6,664 nt of DNA, from assembly GCA_025357355.1 (NCBI GenBank), contig JANXPK010000852.1:1-6664 (forward strand), written 5' to 3'. Position 1 is the stretch's first letter, and the number at the start of each line of letters is the position of its first letter. The stretch is from Rhodobacterales bacterium (GTDB lineage: Bacteria; Pseudomonadota; Alphaproteobacteria; Rhodobacterales; Rhodobacteraceae). Both the position numbers and the translations under genes were made by a program. Under the pieces are notes generated by a model. It did no database searches. It was given only the letters and a program-made list of their open reading frames with translations, and was not told the origin of the DNA. Positions 1 through 5,699 of the stretch are shown piece by piece.

Positions 1-831
1 CTTGACGCCTTCGACACCTTCTTCACCGACCTTTACGACGCCTGCGAGGCGATGGACATTCCGGCCGACACCTCGACCAGCGAAACCGGCCTTGGCCAGT
101 TCGAAGTCAACCTGATGCACTGCGATGACGCCTTGCGCGCCGCCGATGATGCGTGGCTCTTCAAGATGCTGGTCAAGGGTCTGGCCCGCCGCCACGGCTT
201 TGCCGCGAGCTTCATGGCCAAACCCTATCCGGAATATTCCGGCTCTGGCCTGCACACGCATTTCAGCCTGATCGACGAGTCAGGTCGCAATGTGTTCGAT
301 TCGGGCGGACCCAAGGGCTCGGTGATCCTGCGGCAAGCGGTGGCGGGCTGCCTGAACGCGATGCACGACAGCACCTTGCTGTTTGCGCCGCACCAGAACA
401 GCTACGAACGGCTGGTCCCCGGCAAGCACGCCCCGACGGCGGTGTCCTGGGGCTATGAAAACCGCACCTCGGCCATCCGGATCCCCGCAGGCAACCCCTC
501 GGCCCGGCGGATCGAGCACCGGGTGGCGGGGGGCGACGTCAACCCCTACCTGATGCTCGCCGCCATTCTGGGTGCTGCTTTGGACGGGATCGAGAACGAG
601 ATGGAGCCACCAACCCCGATCGTCGGCAATGCCTATGCCGTCGAGGGCCTGCCGCAGATCGCGGCATCGTGGGAGGCTGCGATCGAGGCCATCGAACAAA
701 GCGACATCGTGCCGCGATTCCTGCATCCCGAATTGATCAAGAACTTCGTCTCGACCAAACGGCAGGAACTGCAATATCTTGACGAGTTGTCCGACGCCGA
801 AAAGGTCGAACTGTATCTCGATACGGTGTGA
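1..831 (+). CDS. Glutamine-synthetase family ligase, PuuA-like (gamma-glutamyl-amine synthetase), 5'-truncated by window edge
   Basis: The frame is open from base 1 to the TGA at 829-831 and gives 276 residues without a start, so roughly the first 165-195 residues of a 440-470 residue protein are missing. Visible glutamine synthetase catalytic features (numbered by codon in this window): E28 and E35 in a SETGLGQFEVN block, corresponding to the two metal-binding glutamates of the GQxE motif; H85-T-H87 in a GSGLHTHFSL block; NSYERL; NRTSAIRIP; and E172/R174 in ARRIEHR, followed by NPYL. No adenylylation-site tyrosine block of housekeeping GlnA is visible. The core (GQFEVNL, FMAKPY, GSGLHTH, SWGYENRT, HRVAGGDVNPYL) resembles E. 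coli PuuA as I remember it, more closely than the second ligase downstream does. Expected role: cytosolic ATP-dependent joining of glutamate to an amine such as putrescine. The substrate cannot be read from sequence. It is followed by a GC hairpin 15 bases past the stop. Confidence 0.9.
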   Translation, partial: LDAFDTFFTDLYDACEAMDIPADTSTSETGLGQFEVNLMHCDDALRAADDAWLFKMLVKGLARRHGFAASFMAKPYPEYSGSGLHTHFSLIDESGRNVFDSGGPKGSVILRQAVAGCLNAMHDSTLLFAPHQNSYERLVPGKHAPTAVSWGYENRTSAIRIPAGNPSARRIEHRVAGGDVNPYLMLAAILGAALDGIENEMEPPTPIVGNAYAVEGLPQIAASWEAAIEAIEQSDIVPRFLHPELIKNFVSTKRQELQYLDELSDAEKVELYLDTV

Positions 832-845
832 GTCTTTGCAAAAAC

Positions 846-877
846 CCGCGCCCCCTTGACCGTACCTGGGGGCGCGG
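846..877. terminator. GC-rich inverted repeat after the first ligase gene; intrinsic-terminator shape on the minus strand
   Basis: The arms CCGCGCCCCC (846-855) and GGGGGCGCGG (868-877) are perfectly complementary over 10 bp with a 12-base loop. The plus-strand transcript has no U run after the stem (CGCTAGACTG follows). The minus-strand transcript reads stem, one G, then UUUUU (complement of 840-844), which is the classical intrinsic-terminator arrangement for antisense transcription. It starts 15 bases after the ligase stop, so it could also end or attenuate plus-strand transcription or protect the 3' end. The loop contains the TTGACC of a probable promoter, so the dyad may instead be a protein-binding site. 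Confidence 0.5.
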
Positions 878-886
878 CGCTAGACT
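856..886 (+). promoter_or_regulatory. Probable sigma-70-type promoter for the amidotransferase/ligase/oxidase genes
   Basis: TTGACC at 856-861 matches the -35 consensus at five of six bases. Downstream lies GCTAGACT (879-886), which can be read as -10 GCTAGA (17-base spacing), CTAGAC (18) or TAGACT (19). The TTGAC...CTAGA style is common in Rhodobacteraceae promoters, from general knowledge. Transcription would begin around 890-895, leaving a very short leader before the ATG at 910. If it is real, the downstream genes can be expressed independently of the first ligase. Confidence 0.5.
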
Positions 887-909
887 GCCCCTGAACCAAC
901 GGACACGTC

Positions 910-1590
910 ATGCTGATCGGCATCCTGCAAACCGGCCTCGCGCCTGACGCCCTCAAGGACGAGATGGGCGATTACCCGGACATGTTTGCCCGTCTGCTGG
1001 CCGGTCATGGCTTTAGCTTCCGCACCTTTCGCGTGGTCGAGGGCCAATTCCCCGCCTCGGTCAAAGAGTGCGACGGCTGGCTGATCACCGGTTCGCGCCA
1101 CGCGACCTACGAGGATCATCCCTGGATCGAACCCCTGGAACAGTTCGTGCGCGATAGTTTCGCCGCGCATGTGCCGATGGTCGGCGTGTGCTTTGGCCAT
1201 CAGATCATCGCCCAGGCGATGGGGGGCAAGGTGGAACGGCACGCTGGCGGCTGGGCCGTGGGCGCGCAGGATTACCAGTTTGGTGACCAGCAACTGACTC
1301 TGAACGCCTGGCACCGCGATCAGGTGACCGAGGTGCCAAGGGGTGCCCGCGTGGTCGCCAGCAACGACTTTTGCGCCAATGCGGCGCTTTTGTACGACAA
1401 TCGTGCCTTCACCGTGCAAGCCCACCCCGAGTTCCGCCCCGAATTCGTTGATGGCCTGATGAAAACGCGGGGCAAGGGTGTCGTGCCAGACGAGCTGATG
1501 GCGGCCGCATCTTTACGCCTGACCGAGCCTATTCAGGACAAGACCCTGGCCGCGCAGATCGCGGCCTTCTTCAAGGAACCCCGGACATAG
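910..1590 (+). CDS. Class I glutamine amidotransferase-fold protein (candidate gamma-glutamyl amide hydrolase)
   Basis: A 226-residue cytosolic protein covering one complete class I amidotransferase (GATase1, PF00117-type) domain with no synthetase domain attached. The nucleophile is C94 in VGVCFGHQ, on the usual strand-turn-helix elbow. The other two triad members are H172 and E174 in VQAHPEF. An oxyanion-type glycine block sits at ITGSRH (59-64). The ATG at 910 is preceded by a weak GGA purine core about six bases upstream; no better start is visible. It lies between two GS-like ligases and ahead of a PuuB-type oxidase, so a role hydrolysing a gamma-glutamyl amide (the position PuuD fills in E. 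coli) is the natural inference. PuuD-type enzymes (peptidase C26) usually show a GxCRGxQ-like elbow, whereas this one has the CFGHQ elbow of GMP-synthase-like GATases, so it is not a plain PuuD orthologue. Fold and triad are secure; substrate is not. Confidence 0.88.
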   Translation: MLIGILQTGLAPDALKDEMGDYPDMFARLLAGHGFSFRTFRVVEGQFPASVKECDGWLITGSRHATYEDHPWIEPLEQFVRDSFAAHVPMVGVCFGHQIIAQAMGGKVERHAGGWAVGAQDYQFGDQQLTLNAWHRDQVTEVPRGARVVASNDFCANAALLYDNRAFTVQAHPEFRPEFVDGLMKTRGKGVVPDELMAAASLRLTEPIQDKTLAAQIAAFFKEPRT

Positions 1591-1618
1591 GGTCCGCGGT
1601 CGAAAAACAGTGTGACAA

Positions 1619-2974
1619 ATGGCCAAATGGACCGACCAACTGCCCGACGCAGCCCGTGAATACATTGGCGACCGCAGGGTCGATGAAGTGGAATGCGTGA
1701 TCGGCGACATTGCCGGCGTGGCGCGGGGCAAGGCCATGCCTGCCGGGAAATTTGCCAAGCAAACCAACTATTTCCTGCCGAACTCGATCTTCCTGCAAAC
1801 CATCACCGGCGAGTGGGCCGACAATCCGTTTGACGCTTTCACCGAACCCGACATGTACATGGTGCCCGACTTTTCCACCGCCACCGCAGCGCCGTGGACG
1901 GCCGATGTGACCTTGCAGATCATCCATGACGCCCAGGACCAAGAGGGCAATCCGGTGCCCTTCAGCCCGCGCAACGTGCTCAAACGCATCTGCGACCTTT
2001 ATGCCGCGCAAGGCTGGACCCCGGTCGTGGCGCCGGAGATGGAGTTCTTTCTGACCGCCCGCAACATCGACCCCAACATGCCGGTCGAAGCGCCGATGGG
2101 CCGTTCGGGGCGGCGGGCGGCGGGCAAGCAGGCCTACAGCCTGTCGGCCATCGACGAATACGGCAAGGTGATCGACGACATCTATGACTATGCCGAGGCG
2201 CAGGGCCTTGAGATTGACGGCATCCTGCAAGAGGGCGGCGCCGGCCAGATCGAGCTGAACCTCGCCCACGGCGATCCGGTGCGGCTTGCCGACGATGTGT
2301 TCTTCTTCAAACGGCTCATCCGCGAGGCCGCGCTGCGCCACGACTGCTTTGCCACCTTCATGGCCAAGCCGATTGCCGGGGAGCCGGGCAGCGCGATGCA
2401 TATCCATACTTCGGTCGTGGAAAGCAAATCCGGCAAGAACATCTTTGCCGAACGCAAGGGCGAGGAAACCCCGGGCTTTTACCATTTCATCGCCGGGATG
2501 CAGAACCACCTGACCGGAGCCATCGCCGTTCTGGCGCCCTATGTGAACAGCTATCGCCGTTATGTCCCCGACTTCTCAGCGCCGATCAACCTGGAGTGGG
2601 GCCGCGACAACCGCACGACGGGCCTGCGCATTCCGGTCTCGTCACCCTCGGGCCGCCGTGTCGAAAACCGGCTGCCGGGAATGGATTGCAACCCCTATCT
2701 TGGCATCGCCGCCACACTGGCCTGCGGCTATCTTGGCCTGATGGAAAAGCGCGAGCCGCGGCCAGAGTTCAAGGCCAACGCCTATGTCGCAAATGACGCC
2801 ATCCCCACCAACATGGGCGATGCGTTGGACCTGCTGGACGCCGATACGGCCTTGAAAGAGGTGCTGGGGGCTGACTTCTGCCGGGTCTACGACTCGGTAA
2901 AGCGCAATGAATACAAAGAGTTCCTGCAAGTCATCAGCCCGTGGGAGCGTCAGCATCTGTTGTTGAACGTATGA
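1619..2974 (+). CDS. Glutamine-synthetase family ligase, PuuA-like (second copy, complete)
   Basis: A 451-residue protein, close to the normal length for gamma-glutamylpolyamine synthetases. An N-terminal beta-grasp region (about 20-110) is followed by the catalytic barrel. Active-site residues are in order: E140 and E142 (PEMEFF), E205 and E212 (QEGGAGQIELN), H261 in MHIHTS, NSYRRYVP, NRTTGLRIP, then E349 and R351 in GRRVENR followed by NPYL. The adenylylation-site tyrosine block of housekeeping GlnA is absent, which favours a catabolic ligase over nitrogen assimilation. Expected reaction: ATP + glutamate + amine to a gamma-glutamyl amine. The start ATG lies 28 bases after the amidotransferase stop, with no convincing Shine-Dalgarno (GTGTGACAA precedes it), so translational coupling is plausible. 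Its TGA overlaps the ATG of the PuuB-type oxidase, tying it functionally to that enzyme. It differs markedly from the first ligase around the substrate side (SAMHIHTSVV, LEWGRDNRTT), so a different amine is likely. Confidence 0.92.
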   Translation: MAKWTDQLPDAAREYIGDRRVDEVECVIGDIAGVARGKAMPAGKFAKQTNYFLPNSIFLQTITGEWADNPFDAFTEPDMYMVPDFSTATAAPWTADVTLQIIHDAQDQEGNPVPFSPRNVLKRICDLYAAQGWTPVVAPEMEFFLTARNIDPNMPVEAPMGRSGRRAAGKQAYSLSAIDEYGKVIDDIYDYAEAQGLEIDGILQEGGAGQIELNLAHGDPVRLADDVFFFKRLIREAALRHDCFATFMAKPIAGEPGSAMHIHTSVVESKSGKNIFAERKGEETPGFYHFIAGMQNHLTGAIAVLAPYVNSYRRYVPDFSAPINLEWGRDNRTTGLRIPVSSPSGRRVENRLPGMDCNPYLGIAATLACGYLGLMEKREPRPEFKANAYVANDAIPTNMGDALDLLDADTALKEVLGADFCRVYDSVKRNEYKEFLQVISPWERQHLLLNV

Positions 2975-4275
2975 ACCTGCTGCATGTGAACGACCGGCCG
3001 GGTGAATACCCGGCCTCTTTCTACGCCGCGACCGCCACGCCGCTTGCGCCCTTTGCCCGATTGCAAGGTGCGACCAAAGCCGATGTCTGCGTGGTTGGCG
3101 GCGGCTATACCGGCCTTTCCGCCGCCCTGCATCTGGCGCAGCGTGGCTTTGACGTGGTCCTGCTCGAGGCGCACCGGGTCGGCTTTGGCGCCTCTGGTCG
3201 CAACGGGGGTCAAGTCGGTTCCGGCCAGCGGCAAGATCAGGATTGGCTGGAGGCTGCGGTGGGTCGCGAACCGGCGCACCGCCTGTGGGACCTGGCCGAG
3301 GACTCAAAGGCGCTTGTCAAAACGCTGATCCGCGATCATGCGATGCCGGTGACGTTCTATCCCGGCGTTGCCACCGCCTGCTATTCCGCCGCCGAGGTCC
3401 GCGCCGGCCACGCCTATACCGACAAGCTGCGCCGCGACTATGGCTACGCCGAGATCGAATCGCTGGACCAGACCGCCATCAACCACCTGATTGGCTCTGC
3501 CGCCTACAAGGGCGGCGCGCTTGACCGCGGTGCCGGGCACCTTCACCCGCTGAACTACGCCATTGGCATCGCGGCGGCAGCGGCCAAGGCCGGGGCGCGG
3601 CTGCATGAGGGGTCGGAGGTACTGCGCATCGACCATGGGGCCAAACCCGTTGTCCATACCACGCAGGGTCAGGTCGCCTGCGATCAGGTCATTCTGGCTG
3701 GCAACGGCTATCTGGGCGGGCTCGAACCCAAGGTGGCGGCCCGCGTCATGCCGATCAACAATTTCGTCGTCGCAACCGAACCGCTGGGCCAGCGGGCGCA
3801 AGATATCCTGTCGCAGTCTGTTGCCGTGTTCGACACCAAATTCGTCGTGAACTACTGGCGCCTGTCCGAGGATAACCGGCTTTTGTTTGGCGGGGGCGAG
3901 ACTTATGGCTACCGCTTCCCGAAAGACATCGTGAAAACCGTGTCAAAGCCGATGCTTGCAATCTATCCGCAGCTCAAAGGCACCAGGATCGACTATGCTT
4001 GGGGCGGCACCCTGGCCATCACCATGAACCGGATGCCGTGCTTTGCCCGTCCCGCACCCAATGTCCTGTCAGCTTCGGGCTATTCCGGCCATGGCGTGGC
4101 CTTGGCGACATTGGCGGGCAAGATCCTGGCAGAAGCGGTCGCGACCCAGACTGAACGCTTTGATCTGATGGCTTCCATCCCGCAAATGGCCTTCCCGGGC
4201 GGTGTGGCGCTGCGGTGGCCGATGCTAGTGCTTGCGATGACCTGGTTTTCGATGCGCGACACGTTGGGTCTGTGA
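2971..4275 (+). CDS. puuB: FAD-dependent gamma-glutamylputrescine oxidase (PuuB-type, DAO family)
   Basis: From the ATG at 2971 this is 434 residues, close to E. coli PuuB (about 426). The ATG overlaps the stop of the preceding ligase as ATGA, a typical coupled start; an in-frame GTG at 2941 would add ten residues inside the ligase gene and is not preferred. The Rossmann dinucleotide motif is G43-x-G45-x-x-G48 (VVGGGYTGLS), with E66 ending the second strand to bind the adenosine ribose. It is followed by the GFGASGRNGGQ block that is highly characteristic of PuuB-like oxidases. Further conserved blocks are GHLHPLN, LAGNGYLG, DNRLLFGGGETYG, a C-terminal GYSGHGVAL FAD-binding segment, and a PFPGG-like (AFPGG) tail ending SMRDTLGL. 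Expected role: cytosolic oxidation of a gamma-glutamyl amine to the gamma-glutamyl aldehyde with H2O2 and ammonia release. The exact amine is inferred. No clear terminator follows. Confidence 0.9.
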   Translation: MNLLHVNDRPGEYPASFYAATATPLAPFARLQGATKADVCVVGGGYTGLSAALHLAQRGFDVVLLEAHRVGFGASGRNGGQVGSGQRQDQDWLEAAVGREPAHRLWDLAEDSKALVKTLIRDHAMPVTFYPGVATACYSAAEVRAGHAYTDKLRRDYGYAEIESLDQTAINHLIGSAAYKGGALDRGAGHLHPLNYAIGIAAAAAKAGARLHEGSEVLRIDHGAKPVVHTTQGQVACDQVILAGNGYLGGLEPKVAARVMPINNFVVATEPLGQRAQDILSQSVAVFDTKFVVNYWRLSEDNRLLFGGGETYGYRFPKDIVKTVSKPMLAIYPQLKGTRIDYAWGGTLAITMNRMPCFARPAPNVLSASGYSGHGVALATLAGKILAEAVATQTERFDLMASIPQMAFPGGVALRWPMLVLAMTWFSMRDTLGL

Positions 4276-4356
4276 CTGGCAGATATTCGCCACCCAAACC
4301 CGATTTTCACCCAATCGCGAGAATTGTCACTGGCGCGTTACCAAGGTGTTGTTTAA

Positions 4357-4387
4357 AGCTTTCCTGAAGAAGAGTTTCAGGAAAGCT
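4357..4387 (+). promoter_or_regulatory. Perfect 12-bp inverted repeat covering the Shine-Dalgarno of the aminotransferase gene
   Basis: The arms AGCTTTCCTGAA (4357-4368) and TTCAGGAAAGCT (4376-4387) pair without mismatch around a 7-base loop (GAAGAGT). The right arm contains AGGAAAG (4379-4385), the best ribosome binding site for the ATG at 4394, eight bases away. A folded leader would hide that site, so the element may control translation; as duplex DNA it could equally be an operator for a dimeric regulator. There is no U run after it, so an intrinsic terminator for the oxidase gene is unlikely. Confidence 0.6.
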
Positions 4388-4393
4388 GCGATC

Positions 4394-5578
4394 ATGGCAC
4401 CCGACGGTCAAATCCTCGCGCCCAATGTCTATGATGCCGAACCAATTCCGGCGGCGGCCCGCAGCGAGATCGAGCGGCTGCTGTCAAGCGGCGACCTCTT
4501 TCGCTACACCTCCGAAGGCTCGCCGGTGGCAATGCTGGAAGAAGAATTTGCCGACCTGATGGGGTCGCGCTATGCCCTTGCCGTCGCGTCCTGTTCGGCG
4601 GCACTGTTCTTGTCGCTCAAGGCGCTTGACCTTCCGCGCGGCGCGCGCGTGCTGATCCCGGCCTTTACCTTTGCCGCCGTGCCCTCGGCGGTCGTTCATG
4701 CCGACATGGTGCCGGTTCTGGTGGAGGTCGGGACCAATTACCGCGTCGATATGGCTGACTTTGCGGCCAAACTTGACGGCGCTGATGCCGTATTGATCAG
4801 CCATATGCGCGGCCATACCTCGGACATGGATGCGATCATGGCGTTGTGCGATGCGCGGAATATCCCGGTGATCGAGGATGCGGCGCACTCGCTGGGCACC
4901 GAATGGCATGGCCGCAAGATCGGCACGATCGGTCGCGTCGGCTGTTTCAGCTTTCAGTCCTACAAGCTGGTGAACGCGGGCGAAGGCGGCATCCTGATCA
5001 CCGATGACCCCGAGGTGGCGGCACGCGCGGTGATCATGTCGGGGGCTTACGAGTCGAACTGGAAGAAGCATCCCGGCATGCAGAACAGCTACATGCTGTG
5101 GCAAAACAAGCTGCCGCTTTACAACATGCGGATGCAGAACCTGTCCGCCGCCGTGATCCGCCCGCAGTTGCCCGAAATCGCTGACCGTGTGACCAAGGGT
5201 CGCGCCGGACACGACAGCGTTGCCGACCGCCTGAACGAAAGCCCGTGGCTGGTGGTTCCGCCCCCGCTTGGCCCCGAAGAGCGGGCGCCCGATTCGATCC
5301 AGTTCAACCTGAAAGGTGACTGGACCGACGCCGAGGCGCTGCGGTTTCAGTCGCGGTCCAAGTCGCGCGGCGTCGCGGTGCAGATCTTTGGCCTGTCGGA
5401 CGGCAATGCCCGCGCGTTCTGGAACTGGGAGTTTCTTGGCCCGCAGCCCGACCTGCCGCAGACCCGCGCCATGCTGATGCGCGCCTGCGATGTCCGCCTG
5501 CCAACCCGGTTGACCCCTGATGAATTGCACTTCATCGCCGAAGCCATCGTCAGTGCCGCCGAAGACGTGAAGGGCTGA
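4394..5578 (+). CDS. DegT/DnrJ/EryC1/StrS-family PLP-dependent aminotransferase
   Basis: From the ATG at 4394 the product has 394 residues, typical of fold-type I aminotransferases of this family. A GTG at 4346 would add 16 basic residues, but it has no ribosome binding site and those residues are encoded by an inverted repeat, so I prefer 4394, which has AGGAAAG eight bases upstream. Cofactor features: the phosphate-binding ASCSAALFLSLKAL turn-helix, the IPAFTFAA block, D162 and H165 in IEDAAHSLGT (D pairs with the pyridine nitrogen), and the Schiff-base lysine K191 in FSFQSYKLVNAGEGG. A usual histidine-glycine block appears as SHMRGHTSDM. Members mostly aminate keto-sugars, but some act on other carbonyls; nothing here identifies the acceptor, and no sugar-nucleotide or polysaccharide genes are in view. 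It lies 118 bases after the oxidase gene, so it may be separately controlled. A role in amine or aldehyde metabolism is only a neighbourhood guess. Confidence 0.9.
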   Translation: MAPDGQILAPNVYDAEPIPAAARSEIERLLSSGDLFRYTSEGSPVAMLEEEFADLMGSRYALAVASCSAALFLSLKALDLPRGARVLIPAFTFAAVPSAVVHADMVPVLVEVGTNYRVDMADFAAKLDGADAVLISHMRGHTSDMDAIMALCDARNIPVIEDAAHSLGTEWHGRKIGTIGRVGCFSFQSYKLVNAGEGGILITDDPEVAARAVIMSGAYESNWKKHPGMQNSYMLWQNKLPLYNMRMQNLSAAVIRPQLPEIADRVTKGRAGHDSVADRLNESPWLVVPPPLGPEERAPDSIQFNLKGDWTDAEALRFQSRSKSRGVAVQIFGLSDGNARAFWNWEFLGPQPDLPQTRAMLMRACDVRLPTRLTPDELHFIAEAIVSAAEDVKG

Positions 5579-5612
5579 CAACGCACGATTCGGGGCCCTC
5601 CCTGTACAATCT

Positions 5613-5641
5613 CCTTAAGATTGGATGACCAAATCTTAAGG
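5613..5641. repeat. AT-rich inverted repeat in the convergent spacer (candidate operator or transcript end)
   Basis: The arms CCTTAAGATT (5613-5622) and AATCTTAAGG (5632-5641) are perfectly complementary over 10 bp around a 9-base centre. The AT-rich arms stand out in this GC-rich DNA. The heptamer TTAAGAT occurs in the left arm (5615-5621), inverted in the right arm (5633-5639), and once more at 5658-5664. No U run follows on either strand, so a canonical terminator is not supported. It begins 35 bases beyond the aminotransferase stop. Confidence 0.45.
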
Positions 5642-5670
5642 GACTGTTGAAAAGTGGTTAAGATGGGCGT

Positions 5671-5687
5671 TGTCCGAGGTTCGGACA
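5671..5687. terminator. Short hairpin between the convergent genes (weak terminator candidate)
   Basis: TGTCCGA (5671-5677) and TCGGACA (5681-5687) form a 7-bp stem with a 3-base loop, extendable by two G-U pairs in the plus-strand RNA. It lies 13 bases beyond the regulator stop on the minus strand. Neither strand shows a proper U run: the plus strand continues into a C-rich run, the minus strand into ACGCCC. It could mark transcript ends for either gene, but the evidence is position and stem only. Confidence 0.3.
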
Positions 5688-5699
5688 GTCCCCTCCCCC

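Noticed and set aside
1..831. Housekeeping glutamine synthetase GlnA for the ligase genes
   Set aside because: Both ligases lack the adenylylation-site tyrosine block, are PuuA-like in their core, and sit with a PuuB-type oxidase, which fits catabolic gamma-glutamylation better.
1571..2509. A minus-strand open frame (312 codons) opposite the second ligase
   Set aside because: It lies against a clearly coding GS-family gene with all catalytic residues, and the translation has no family features; a composition shadow.
2941..2970. GTG start adding ten residues to the PuuB-type oxidase
   Set aside because: The ATG at 2971 gives the ATGA overlap typical of coupled genes and matches the usual family length.
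2642..3307. A minus-strand open frame spanning the ligase/oxidase junction
   Set aside because: The translation is rich in Arg, Pro and Gly and lacks domain motifs, while both plus-strand genes across this junction are unambiguous.
4324..4356. TTGTCA at 4324-4329 with GTTTAA at 4351-4356 as a promoter for the aminotransferase
   Set aside because: The spacing is 21 bases and the -10 match is poor; a promoter in this spacer is likely, but this one is not convincing enough to annotate.
4357..4400. The 12-bp inverted repeat as an intrinsic terminator of the oxidase gene
   Set aside because: No U run follows on either strand, and the right arm carries a well-spaced ribosome binding site for the next gene.
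4484..5581. A long minus-strand open frame (365 codons) opposite the aminotransferase
   Set aside because: It is antisense to a gene with intact PLP motifs, its translation is a low-complexity mix rich in His, Arg, Gly and Val with no recognisable motif, and such shadow frames are expected in GC-rich DNA.
5575..5610. CTGACA followed by TACAAT as a plus-strand promoter in the convergent spacer
   Set aside because: The spacing is 24 bases, too long for a sigma-70-type promoter, and no plus-strand gene follows.
5613..5641. A CtrA-type site (TTAA-N7-TTAA) in the AT-rich dyad
   Set aside because: The two TTAA blocks are 17 bases apart instead of 7.
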